Source: Clostridia bacterium (lineage in GTDB: Bacteria > Bacillota_A > Clostridia > Christensenellales > Aristaeellaceae). Taken from it: a stretch of DNA of 15,072 bases. The stretch covers positions 1 to 15,072 of the forward strand of contig JAFQIF010000129.1 of assembly GCA_017397695.1 (NCBI GenBank), written 5' to 3'. Of this stretch, positions 7,429 through 14,400 are shown piece by piece; position 1 is the stretch's first letter; the number at the start of each line of letters is the position of its first letter. The notes under the pieces were generated by a model, which did not search any database, was not told the origin of the DNA, and saw nothing but the letters and a program-made list of their open reading frames with translations. Made by a program: the position numbers and the translations under genes.

Positions 7429-9258
7429 CTATTTTCGAATCGGCGGCATCTCTGTCATGCGCAGCTTCGCGCAGCCGTAGGGGATCAGCGCTTTGCGCTC
7501 GGGCGCGGATATGGCCCTGCGGCCTGCAGGACGCGCGGCGGCGACGCTGTCGTAGCCCTCAGCATAATCCCATCGCACCTGCGCCATCTCCGCTTCGATC
7601 AGCAGCGGCGGATGCTGGGAAGAGAAGGGGACCGCGTCTATGCTCTGCTCCCGGATGGTGAATGATCCGGCGGCAAAGCCATAGTTCCAGGCAGAGCGCG
7701 GCAGCAGCTCGTAATCGCAGTAAGGGAAGCGGCGCTCCACGCCGTCGGCCGTATATTCCTTCATGCGGTACTCGGCAGCGATGGGCAAGGCGAATACAAG
7801 CGGGCCGTATTCCACGGCGCGCAGATTGCCCGGGCGCATGGCCATGCGCGGTGCGGCGCTGAAGGTGAGCGACAGGCAGGTTTTGGCCTGCCAGCGGCGC
7901 GTAAGGCGGAGATGCCCTTTTATGGGGCGCACAGGCTTTCCGTCCAGCTGCACAGCTTTGGCCCACGCAGGGATGCGGATGGACAGATCAAATTCGGCGG
8001 GCGCGTCCGCTTCTATGGTGATGAATGCCTGCATGCGGAAGGGATAATCGGTTTGAACGCGCACGCGCACAGCGCTGCCGCCGATGTGCGTTCGGATGCT
8101 GACGGGCAGCAGATGCGCGATGACCACGCCCCGCTCCGTGCGCTGCAGCGCGCTGAGCGCGAGCTTCGGCCAGCCCTGGCTGAAATTCGCCGTGCAGCAG
8201 CCGTAGTGCGGCTCCAGGCCGAACAGATGCGCTTCGCTGTTGTTGGTGCGGAAGAACGACTTGCCGGGGAAGGCCTGGCAGGCGATCTGGTTCACCTGCT
8301 GATCGTACTGATGAGCCCACATATCATCGGTAAATGTGGCAGGCAGAGCGTTGAAGGCGGCCTTTTCCAGCCTGTCTGCCCATTTGCTTTCGCCCGTAAC
8401 GGCGTAGAGCCATTCGTAGGCATACATCAGCTCCACGACGGCGCACAGCTCCGTGCCCTGGTTGTTGCCAAGGCCGGAGAGGCATTCATCGCCGGAGATT
8501 GTGCCCACGGCTGTGCCGTTGCAGCGCTCCAGCACGGCAAGCAGCTCTTCAGCTTTGCCGGTGACAGGCTCGCCGAGCAGCTCGGCGCATACAGCCTCGT
8601 ACTTGAGCATCATGCACAGGTTCACAATGTGCGTTTCAAATGTCCACTTGTTCATCGGGCGCGTCCACAGGCCGGCAAAGGCGGGATAATCCGCGCCCTG
8701 CTCGCGCAGCATGCACGCCAGATCCAGCATCCACGGCTCGGGCGAGCGGGCATAGAGGTGAATCAGCGGCACAAAGCCTTCGTACCATCGGAATTTGCCC
8801 CAGTCGAACAGGCGGATATCGCCTGCGGCGAGCAGATCGTGCAGGTTTCTCATCGCGCGGCGCAGCGCGGTTTCCACCGCGGGATCCTCCTCAAATTCAC
8901 AGTGCAGGGCGAGCACCTTGCCAATGAGCAGAACGGCCCATGCGTCGTAGCCGACGCGCGCTTCCCGGCTGCAGGGGCAGATCCAGCCATCCTCCTGCTG
9001 GCGGTCAATGATGGCATGGACATAGCGCCTTGCCGTAGAGATGAGCGAAGGACTGTCCAGCAGATGCGCCAGCGGGATGAAACCATCCAGCCAGTAGGGG
9101 ACGCGCTCCCAGCCCTCGCATGCGCCGCCGATCCATGCGCTGTCGCGCACATCGGGCCAGACCTCGTGCAGATGACCGGAAAGGCCGGAAGCCTGAATCT
9201 CAAGCTGGCGGCGCAGCCAGCCCTCGACCTCGATGCTGCGGTAAAACGGCGTGTACAT
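7429..9258 (-). CDS. GH127-type beta-L-arabinofuranosidase (DUF1680 family)
   Basis: A 609-residue protein of the family that hydrolyses beta-L-arabinofuranosyl linkages using a zinc-bound cysteine as nucleophile. The front part looks like an alpha/alpha barrel. The candidate active-site residues are present: 'GTELC' (268-272) gives the Glu270-x-Cys272 zinc ligands, 'HYGCC' (351-355) gives Cys354-Cys355, and Glu258 in 'GDECL' may be the acid/base. From about 375 to the end it becomes beta-rich, as in known members. There is no signal peptide or membrane segment, so it should act in the cytoplasm on imported short arabinosides. AAGGAG lies eight bases before the start. It is the last gene of the moxR operon, 26 bases after its neighbour. 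The exact glycoside is not predictable. Confidence 0.82.
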   Translation of the reverse strand: MYTPFYRSIEVEGWLRRQLEIQASGLSGHLHEVWPDVRDSAWIGGACEGWERVPYWLDGFIPLAHLLDSPSLISTARRYVHAIIDRQQEDGWICPCSREARVGYDAWAVLLIGKVLALHCEFEEDPAVETALRRAMRNLHDLLAAGDIRLFDWGKFRWYEGFVPLIHLYARSPEPWMLDLACMLREQGADYPAFAGLWTRPMNKWTFETHIVNLCMMLKYEAVCAELLGEPVTGKAEELLAVLERCNGTAVGTISGDECLSGLGNNQGTELCAVVELMYAYEWLYAVTGESKWADRLEKAAFNALPATFTDDMWAHQYDQQVNQIACQAFPGKSFFRTNNSEAHLFGLEPHYGCCTANFSQGWPKLALSALQRTERGVVIAHLLPVSIRTHIGGSAVRVRVQTDYPFRMQAFITIEADAPAEFDLSIRIPAWAKAVQLDGKPVRPIKGHLRLTRRWQAKTCLSLTFSAAPRMAMRPGNLRAVEYGPLVFALPIAAEYRMKEYTADGVERRFPYCDYELLPRSAWNYGFAAGSFTIREQSIDAVPFSSQHPPLLIEAEMAQVRWDYAEGYDSVAAARPAGRRAISAPERKALIPYGCAKLRMTEMPPIRK

Positions 9259-9284
9259 GGAAAAACTCCTTTCCGGAAAAGGGA

Positions 9285-10496
9285 TCAGGCGTCGCGCTCA
9301 AAGCGCTGCGCGTCCTCGTCGGTGATTTCGTGATCGCTGTAGCGGGCGCGCTCATAGAGGGATGCGGCGTTGGGTGAGAGATTTTCGCGGGCGGTGGAGC
9401 TGACCGGCCATGCGGGATGGCGCGCAAGCAGTTGGGCATAGCGGCGGCGGATGCGTCCGACGGGCGTGGCGGGATACTGCGCTGCTTGCCTTACGCGGCG
9501 GCGCAGCGGATGGAAGGAGCGTTCGCCATCCTCGCCGCGCGTGTCGGTGATCTCATCCTCGTAATCCTCGGTGACGGCAGCTGCATAGCGCTGCAGGCGA
9601 TCGATCAGCCGTCGCATGAGCCGTGCCAGTGTTCGCACCAGCAATCGCACAAAGAAGACTGCACCGACAATCAGCACTGCCATGGAAACCAGCGACGCGA
9701 TCCGCTCAAGGATGACGGCCAGCAGCGAAGGATCCTCCGGAGCGGGCAGCATGCTTTGGGGTCTCATCGGTACGCCGGGCTCCGTGAAGCCGCCCACGCT
9801 TTCGTCGGCGAAAAGATTGATCAGCAGAAGCAGAAGATACACGCTCACGTTGCGCAGCGTGCGGAAAATCCACCTGATGCCCTGTACCACGGCGGGCATG
9901 GCGCACAGCAGCAGCGCAAGAGAGAACATGCAGACAGTGAGCGCCGTGCCCGCGCGCGCCATGCCTGCGCTGAGGCGATAGCGGGAAAGGGTGGCGTTGT
10001 TCAGGCTGATGCGGTTAAAGGCAAGCAGGAGCAGCAGCAGCCATAACAGGAACATCCCTTGCAGCGGCAGCGACAGCACATCGTATATGGCCCGGGCCGA
10101 GTGGTGCAGGGTAAACAGCGTGATGATCTGCATGACGACGCTGGCGACATAGAAAACCGGCGCAGCTTCCGCCGGACTGCGATCCACATGGGAGAGCGCA
10201 GCAAAGAGCATGAGCGCGCAGCACAGCGGCATGGCGTACAGGGCAGCCATATGGGGAAGTAGCCAGAAACCGGCGCCGCAGAGGGCGGCAAAGCATGCGC
10301 CAAGCGCGATCAGGCGCAAACGTCCCGGCACAGCGGCGCAGAGCATGAGCAGCAGCATGCACAGCGGCGGGAAGAGCGCAAGGCGCGCGGCAGCCTCCGG
10401 CGCAAACGGGGACAACACCTGCACCGCAAGAGCGCCCGCGCTGAGCAGAAGCAGCGCAGGCAGATGGCAGCGGCGAAGAAGGCGGATGATTTTCAT
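9285..10496 (-). CDS. Multi-spanning membrane protein with DUF4129-like C-terminal tail
   Basis: A 403-residue protein with about nine hydrophobic segments (roughly 11-29, 39-56, 60-80, 84-101, 114-130, 142-160, 181-201, 216-230 and 266-288), then a basic cytoplasmic tail. The last 60 residues ('RIRRRYAQLLA' at 348-358, 'LYERARYSDHEIT' at 380-392) resemble the DUF4129 tail of TgpA-type transglutaminase membrane proteins. No transglutaminase core with a Cys-His-Asp set is present, so only the scaffold and tail remain. Its ATG overlaps the DUF58 stop as ATGA, and AAGGAGG is placed seven bases upstream, so expression is coupled. The function is unknown; it is probably the membrane partner of the MoxR/DUF58 pair. 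Confidence 0.72.
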   Translation of the reverse strand: MKIIRLLRRCHLPALLLLSAGALAVQVLSPFAPEAAARLALFPPLCMLLLMLCAAVPGRLRLIALGACFAALCGAGFWLLPHMAALYAMPLCCALMLFAALSHVDRSPAEAAPVFYVASVVMQIITLFTLHHSARAIYDVLSLPLQGMFLLWLLLLLLAFNRISLNNATLSRYRLSAGMARAGTALTVCMFSLALLLCAMPAVVQGIRWIFRTLRNVSVYLLLLLINLFADESVGGFTEPGVPMRPQSMLPAPEDPSLLAVILERIASLVSMAVLIVGAVFFVRLLVRTLARLMRRLIDRLQRYAAAVTEDYEDEITDTRGEDGERSFHPLRRRVRQAAQYPATPVGRIRRRYAQLLARHPAWPVSSTARENLSPNAASLYERARYSDHEITDEDAQRFERDA

Positions 10497-11569
10497 CGGG
10501 ATCCCTCCTTCACCAGATAGAGCCGGGCCTGGTTGCCGTTTTTACGCAGCTCGGCAAGAGCGTTCTGGATATCCTCGCTGTCGTAGCAGGAGAGGATGAT
10601 CATGTCCAGATCGCGATGTTTGCTGAGCCGGGTGAGGAACGTGGGGAAGCTGAGCGTGCGCACAAGGCGCAGCTGCGCCAGCGCGCAAAGCAGCGCTTCG
10701 CGCGCACAGGCGCCGCCCTGCGGGGCGACAAATGCGCTCTGCGTGCTCTCGCCGATGGGCATATTGGCGGCAAAGCCTGCGCACAGTCCCTGATCGAGCG
10801 CCTGCATGCACAGCGTGGCTGCCATGGAAATCTCATATTCGATCTCGTCCTGCTCGTAGTCCATCAGCCGCTCGCCCCACTGGGCATCCGTGCGTTCCAT
10901 GTTAAGCACCACCAGCAGGCGGCACTGTGCGCTGGGATCATGCAGGCGCAGCTGCGCCTCGCCGGTGCGCGCGGTGGCGGGCCAGTGGATATCGCGCACG
11001 GGATCGCCCGCCTGATAGGGGCGGATACCGCGGAAGAGGAAGGGATCGCTGAGCAGCTGTCGGCGGGAGACGGTTTCACTCAGCAGCCGGGTCAGCATCT
11101 GGGGCATGGCGCGTTCGTCAAGCAGGCGCGGATAGACCAGCACAGGCACATCCATCTCCTGCTCGCGGTGAGCTTCGCAAAGCCCCAGCAGATCGCCTAC
11201 CGTCAGCGAGGCGCTGCCCAGGTTGTATGCGCCGCGCCGCAGGAACGTGACACGGTGCCGCCTGCGGATTTGCTGATAGGGCATGAGGGTGAAGAGGCTG
11301 CAGGTATGCGTTCTGTCGTTGATGTGCAGATTCTCCTGCCGGCCGAAGCGGATATGCGGCGAAACGCCGCTCTCTACGCGCAGCCAGGGGATGATGACGG
11401 GGCGGTCGTTGCGCACGATTTCAATCAGCTCGCCCTCATCGCCCTCGAAATAGGCGAGCCTGGAAAATGCGCGTGTGCACGTCAGATGGCGCAGACCGGA
11501 GCGCCTGATCAGCTCGGCCATCAGCGCATACAGCGCCAGCAGGATCAGCAGCAGGATGAGCGCGTTCAT
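10493..11569 (-). CDS. DUF58 domain protein, MoxR partner
   Basis: A 358-residue protein with an N-terminal membrane segment (2-20), a middle region of beta character and the DUF58 signature 'GDPVRDIHWPATART' (188-202), where the usual Lys of IHWKATA is Pro197. A von Willebrand A-like fold probably follows from about 217, but 'VVLNMERTD' (220-228) has Asn where metal-binding vWA domains have Asp. DUF58 proteins are regularly encoded after MoxR ATPases and are thought to be their clients or adaptors. The start at 11569 gives an ATGA overlap with the moxR stop; the longer frame up to 11824 would run through moxR and begins with an Arg/Ala-rich out-of-frame stretch. The end overlaps the next gene by the same ATGA arrangement. 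Confidence 0.9.
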   Translation of the reverse strand: MNALILLLILLALYALMAELIRRSGLRHLTCTRAFSRLAYFEGDEGELIEIVRNDRPVIIPWLRVESGVSPHIRFGRQENLHINDRTHTCSLFTLMPYQQIRRRHRVTFLRRGAYNLGSASLTVGDLLGLCEAHREQEMDVPVLVYPRLLDERAMPQMLTRLLSETVSRRQLLSDPFLFRGIRPYQAGDPVRDIHWPATARTGEAQLRLHDPSAQCRLLVVLNMERTDAQWGERLMDYEQDEIEYEISMAATLCMQALDQGLCAGFAANMPIGESTQSAFVAPQGGACAREALLCALAQLRLVRTLSFPTFLTRLSKHRDLDMIILSCYDSEDIQNALAELRKNGNQARLYLVKEGSR

Positions 11570-12513
11570 GCGCGGGCCTCTGTGGGGGCAGCGGTATGCG
11601 CCAGGATTTCCTGAATGAATTCCTGCGGTGTAACGCCGCGGCGGGAACCGCGCAGGATGACGCGGTGCGCGAGCACGGGCACGGCCAGCTCCTTCACGTC
11701 GTCGGGAATCACATAGTCGCGTCCGCGGATGGCGGCAAGCGCCTGTGTGCAGCGCATGAGCGCAAGCAGCGCGCGCGGCGACGGCCCCAGCAGAACGGCT
11801 TCGGGATTGCGCGCGGCTTCGCATAGCGTGGTCATATACAGGAGTACATCATCGCTGACGCGGCAGGTGCGGCACAGCGCGGCGGCCTGCGTGAGCTGCT
11901 CGCTGGTACATACGCTCTCCAGCTCCTCAAGCGGCTGCCGGTCCATAAAGCGGCGCAGCATCGAAACGGACTGCTCCGCACTGGGATAGCCGAGCGAAAG
12001 GCGGATCATGAAGCGATCCAGCTGCGCTTCGGGCAGGGGGAATGTGCCCTGCGTCTCGACGGGGTTCTGCGTGGCGATGACCAGAAACGGCGCGGAAAGC
12101 GGATAGGTGACGCCGCCCTCGGTTACCTGGCGCTCCTCCATGCATTCCAGCAGCGCGGACTGCGTACGCGGCGTGGCACGGTTGATCTCATCCGCCAGCA
12201 GGATATTGGTAAACACAGGTCCCTTGACGAAGCTGAACGCACCTGTCTGCTGGCTGTAGATGCGCGTGCCGGTCACATCCGCGGGGAGCAGATCCGGCGT
12301 GAACTGTACGCGGGCAAAGGCACATTCCAGCGAACGGGCGAGCGATTTGGCGAGCGTGGTTTTGCCCGTGCCGGGTACGTCCTCCAAAAGGACATGGCCC
12401 CCGGCGAGCAGCGCGGCAAGCACGAGCTGCGTTTCCTGCTCTTTGCCGACGATGACACGGGCGATGTTCTGTGTGAGTGCGCTGGAAAGCGCTGCAATCT
12501 GGTCGTATTTCAT
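11566..12513 (-). CDS. MoxR-family AAA+ ATPase
   Basis: A 315-residue cytoplasmic AAA+ ATPase of the MoxR group (AAA_3), which acts as a chaperone-like remodeller for partner proteins, often vWA or DUF58 proteins. Walker A is 'EDVPGTGKTTLAKS' (44-57, Lys51), Walker B 'NILLADEINRA' (103-113, Asp108-Glu109) and sensor 1 'ATQNP' (147-151, Asn150). 'GPSPRALLALMR', the sensor-2 region, lies in the lid. The start at 12513 (MKYDQ) is preferred over 12567 because the extra N-terminal residues look unrelated to the family and the candidate promoter overlaps that extension. The ribosome binding site is modest (AAAGGGG, about 10 bases upstream). It is the first gene of the four-gene operon. Confidence 0.94.
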   Translation of the reverse strand: MKYDQIAALSSALTQNIARVIVGKEQETQLVLAALLAGGHVLLEDVPGTGKTTLAKSLARSLECAFARVQFTPDLLPADVTGTRIYSQQTGAFSFVKGPVFTNILLADEINRATPRTQSALLECMEERQVTEGGVTYPLSAPFLVIATQNPVETQGTFPLPEAQLDRFMIRLSLGYPSAEQSVSMLRRFMDRQPLEELESVCTSEQLTQAAALCRTCRVSDDVLLYMTTLCEAARNPEAVLLGPSPRALLALMRCTQALAAIRGRDYVIPDDVKELAVPVLAHRVILRGSRRGVTPQEFIQEILAHTAAPTEARA

Positions 12514-12555
12514 GGCGCGAAAGCCCCTTTCCGCAGATGAGTAATGGTTGATTTT

Positions 12556-12584
12556 ACGATAACACAAAGACTGATTGCCCGCAA
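12556..12584 (-). promoter_or_regulatory. Candidate promoter for the moxR operon
   Basis: On the minus strand TTGCGG (12579-12584) and TATCGT (12556-12561) lie 17 bases apart, about 43 bases upstream of the moxR ATG. Both boxes are imperfect, so this is a moderate call based mainly on position and spacing. Confidence 0.4.
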
Positions 12585-12741
12585 GGGATTTGAAGCGGAT
12601 ATAAAAAGAGGGGAGAAGAAAAATGTCAAATCATATTTACATTAATCTATGTAATAAGTTTAAGAAGTGAACAAAATTGCAGGGAGATTTTGGAGAAAGG
12701 GAAAACCGTATGCCGAAAAGCGGAAAGAAGCTGTGTGCGAC
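12585..12741. other. A/T-rich spacer with no supported gene
   Basis: This stretch lies between the moxR promoter and the next plus-strand promoter and is much richer in A and T than its surroundings. A 15-codon frame (12623-12670) follows a GAGGGGAG sequence, and an 11-codon frame starts at 12710. Neither has a convincing promoter or a recognisable product, so neither is called. Confidence 0.4.
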
Positions 12742-12770
12742 TTGACGCAGGATGGCGAAAGAACTATAAT
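12742..12770 (+). promoter_or_regulatory. Strong sigma-A promoter facing the 29-residue ORF
   Basis: TTGACG (12742-12747) and a perfect TATAAT (12765-12770) are separated by exactly 17 bases. This is one of the best promoters in the window, yet it faces no conventional gene. It drives only the leader, the small ORF at 12889 and the terminator at 13072. Confidence 0.8.
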
Positions 12771-12776
12771 TTAAGT

Positions 12777-12888
12777 AACAAATCGTGCAGGGCGTGCGCA
12801 AGCAGTCCGCGTGCGGCTGTTTTCGCAGAGAAAAACCTGCGAGACCTGATCGGATGTGAAGCGGTGATCATCAACAGGGGGTGTTGTG
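12777..12888 (+). promoter_or_regulatory. Foldable leader of unknown class before the small ORF
   Basis: About 110 nt lie between the predicted transcription start and the small ORF. GCAGG (12787-12791) can pair with CCTGC (12836-12840). Inside this, CAG-T-CCG (12803-12809) pairs with CGG-CTG (12814-12819) around a CGTG loop. I could not match it to the consensus of the riboswitches I checked (fluoride, guanidine, c-di-GMP, THF, ZTP), nor to 6S, SRP, RNase P or tmRNA. It could be an unassigned regulatory leader or part of a small RNA. Confidence 0.35.
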
Positions 12889-12978
12889 ATGGTTGCAACG
12901 GTTACATCGGTTTATCTGGCTGGCGTTGTCGTAACGGCATTTATGGTAGGCGCGTTTATTCGAGAGGGAGCCAAGTAA
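12889..12978 (+). CDS. Putative 29-residue single-pass membrane peptide
   Basis: The frame encodes 29 residues starting 'MVATVTSVYLAG' and ending 'FIREGAK'. Residues 5-24 are almost entirely hydrophobic, enough for one membrane helix, followed by a short charged tail (Arg25, Glu26, Lys29). AGGGGGTG (12876-12883) matches the ideal AGGAGGTG at seven of eight positions with five-base spacing. A near-consensus promoter lies upstream, and a hairpin and terminator lie downstream. I do not recognise the family. Size and layout resemble small regulatory membrane proteins or type I toxin peptides, but nothing shows toxicity and no antisense RNA promoter is evident. It is unrelated in strand to the flanking moxR and tRNA genes. 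Confidence 0.6.
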   Translation: MVATVTSVYLAGVVVTAFMVGAFIREGAK

Positions 12979-12984
12979 AAACAA

Positions 12985-13006
12985 GCCCTGTCCTTTCGGG
13001 CAGGGC
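12985..13006 (+). other. Stable hairpin just after the small ORF
   Basis: GCCCTGTCC (12985-12993) pairs with GGGCAGGGC as nine pairs including one G-T, around a TTTC loop. No T tract follows, so it is not a full intrinsic terminator. It may protect the 3' end of the small ORF message or be part of a structured RNA that continues to the terminator at 13072. Confidence 0.5.
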
Positions 13007-13071
13007 CGGCAGAATCCGGTATAAAGAGGTACTCAGGCTGCTCCGGGAATCGTTTCATCATTCTATCAGGT

Positions 13072-13109
13072 AAAAAAGCCCCGACCGGTGATCCGGTCGA
13101 GGCTTTTTT
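13072..13109. terminator. Bidirectional intrinsic terminator between the small ORF and tRNA-Arg
   Basis: A long stem pairs CGACCGG (13082-13088) with CCGGTCG (13093-13099) around TGAT. One C/A mismatch is followed by GCC/GGC and a six-base A run pairing a six-base T run. T tracts are present in both directions. It can end the plus-strand small-ORF transcript and the minus-strand tRNA transcript. Confidence 0.92.
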
Positions 13110-13113
13110 GTAT

Positions 13114-13190
13114 TGGCGCACCCATCGGGATTCGAACCCAAGGCCTTCCGCTTAGGAGGCGGACGCTCTATCCTGCTGAGCTATGGGTGC
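13114..13190 (-). tRNA. tRNA-Arg (anticodon CCT)
   Basis: The minus strand folds as a full cloverleaf. The acceptor GCACCCA pairs with TGGGTGC, the D arm starts GCTC, and the anticodon stem TCCGC/GCGGA has loop CTCCTAA. The T arm TTGGG-TTCGAAT-CCCGA has one G-T pair. The anticodon CCT (13154-13156 on the plus strand) reads AGG codons. The discriminator is G73 and CCA is encoded (13114-13116). There is a strong promoter upstream and a terminator five bases downstream. Confidence 0.97.
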
Positions 13191-13195
13191 AAAGC

Positions 13196-13256
13196 TTTTC
13201 CCCGGCTTCGCCGAGCGAAACCGTCAATACGGTATTATAGGCGAAACCGGGGAAAA
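13196..13256. repeat. 17-base inverted repeat framing the tRNA-Arg promoter
   Basis: Arms at 13196-13212 and 13240-13256 pair at 16 of 17 positions, and the single exception is a G-U pair in minus-strand RNA. The 27-base interior contains the -10 box and a nested ACCGT-CAAT-ACGGT hairpin (13220-13233). The right arm is exactly the -35/-10 spacer; the left arm ends six bases before the tRNA. No T tract follows on either strand, so it is a poor intrinsic terminator for pfkA. Confidence 0.8.
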
Positions 13257-13262
13257 AGTCAA
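13234..13262 (-). promoter_or_regulatory. Promoter for tRNA-Arg(CCT)
   Basis: On the minus strand TTGACT (13257-13262) and a perfect TATAAT (13234-13239) lie 17 bases apart. The predicted start near 13227 gives a 5' leader of about 37 bases for RNase P removal. It lies between the pfkA stop codon and the tRNA. Confidence 0.8.
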
Positions 13263-13290
13263 TTCAAACGAAGAAAATCATGAAAAAGGC

Positions 13291-14376
13291 TTACTTGCGC
13301 TTGTCGCCCATGGAGATGCCCATGGCGCGCGCAGCGCGGATCTCGTGGCCGTCGATCGGCACGAACTTGGTTTTGCCGGCGACGGTGGAAAGCGGATTGT
13401 GAGAAACGACGTTGTTCATCATGCCCACGGCCTGGCCGTACTGCTCGCCGGCGATGAGCTGCGCGGCGTGTACGCCGAAGTTGGTGGAGAGCATGCGGTC
13501 GTAGGCGCTCGGGCTGCCGCCGCGCTGCATGTGGCCGGGGATGACGGCGCGCGCCTCGATCTCCGGCATCTTCTCCTGGATTTCCTTGGCCAGGCGATTG
13601 GCGATGCCGCTGAAGCCCTGCTCGGCGCGCTTGGCGGCGCGCTCCTTTTTCTTCATCTTCGCTTCCTGAATGGTCATCGCGCCCTCGGCGACGGCGATGA
13701 TGGAGAAGGTCTTACCGTGCTTGGCGCGATCGGCAAGCGCATTGCATACCTCGTCCAGATCGTACGGGATCTCCGGCAGGAGGATGATGTCCGCGCCGCC
13801 GGCAACGCCGGAATACAGCGTGAGCCAGCCAGCCTTGTTGCCCATGATCTCGATGACCATGACGCGGCCGTGGCTGGCGGCGGTGGTGTGAACGCGGTCG
13901 ATGACATCGGTAGCGATGTCTACAGCGGAATGGAAGCCGAAGGTGACGTCCGTACCCCAGATGTCGTTGTCGATCGTCTTGGGCAGGCCGATGATATTGA
14001 GGCCCTCCTCGGAGAGCAGGTTCGCTGTCTTGTGCGTACCGTTGCCGCCCAGGCAGACCAGACAGTCCAGCTTGGCCTTTTCATAGGTTTTCTTCATCGC
14101 CTTGACCTTGTCGACCTGGTCATCGCCGATGACGCGCATCTCGGAGAAGGGGGTGCGGCGGGTGCCGAGGATGGTGCCGCCCAGGGTGAGGATGCCGGAG
14201 AAGTCGCTCTGCTTCATCTCGCGGTAGTTGCCCTCGATCAGGCCGGCGTAGCCGTCCTGAATGCCGACGATCTCGGTATCAAAGAGGGAGTAGCTCGCGC
14301 GGGCGACGCCGCGGATACAGGCGTTCAGGCCGGGACAGTCGCCGCCGGCGGTGAGGATGCCGATGCGTCTTTTCAT
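13291..14376 (-). CDS. pfkA: 6-phosphofructokinase (PfkA superfamily, group III/mixed type)
   Basis: Phosphorylates fructose-6-phosphate to fructose-1,6-bisphosphate, the committed step of glycolysis. The 361 residues are longer than the 320 of E. coli PfkA and fit the actinobacterial/clostridial group. 'LTAGGDCPGLNA' (8-19) opens the nucleotide site. 'GGNGTHK' (110-116) keeps Gly113 at the E. coli Gly104 position, which favours ATP, while 'PKTIDND' (132-138) has Lys133 at the position 124 equivalent, which is found in PPi-dependent and group III enzymes. Asp136 is the catalytic base. 'IEIMGNKAGW' (175-184) and 'GHMQRGGSPSAYDR' (281-294) bind sugar phosphate. AGGAGG lies eight bases before the start at 14376. 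The Gly/Lys pair suggests ATP as donor, but PPi cannot be excluded. Confidence 0.94.
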   Translation of the reverse strand: MKRRIGILTAGGDCPGLNACIRGVARASYSLFDTEIVGIQDGYAGLIEGNYREMKQSDFSGILTLGGTILGTRRTPFSEMRVIGDDQVDKVKAMKKTYEKAKLDCLVCLGGNGTHKTANLLSEEGLNIIGLPKTIDNDIWGTDVTFGFHSAVDIATDVIDRVHTTAASHGRVMVIEIMGNKAGWLTLYSGVAGGADIILLPEIPYDLDEVCNALADRAKHGKTFSIIAVAEGAMTIQEAKMKKKERAAKRAEQGFSGIANRLAKEIQEKMPEIEARAVIPGHMQRGGSPSAYDRMLSTNFGVHAAQLIAGEQYGQAVGMMNNVVSHNPLSTVAGKTKFVPIDGHEIRAARAMGISMGDKRK

Positions 14377-14400
14377 GGTGATGACCTCCTGCTGCGTTTT

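Noticed and set aside
7912..9333. 473-residue plus-strand open frame opposite the GH127 gene
   Set aside because: It is antisense to a gene with intact catalytic motifs, and its translation has no domain.
12623..12670. 15-codon frame after a GAGGGGAG sequence
   Set aside because: The ribosome binding site is fair, but only a weak TATAAA without a proper -35 box lies upstream. Frames of this length arise by chance.
12777..13071. RNase P RNA, tmRNA, SRP RNA or 6S RNA
   Set aside because: The length is suggestive, but the conserved sequence blocks of these RNAs are absent and a frame with a strong ribosome binding site lies inside.
12690..13073. 127-residue plus-strand open frame
   Set aside because: It crosses the promoter at 12742-12770 and overlaps the well-supported 29-residue frame and hairpin out of frame. 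Its product is Arg/Cys-rich without any domain, typical of a chance frame.
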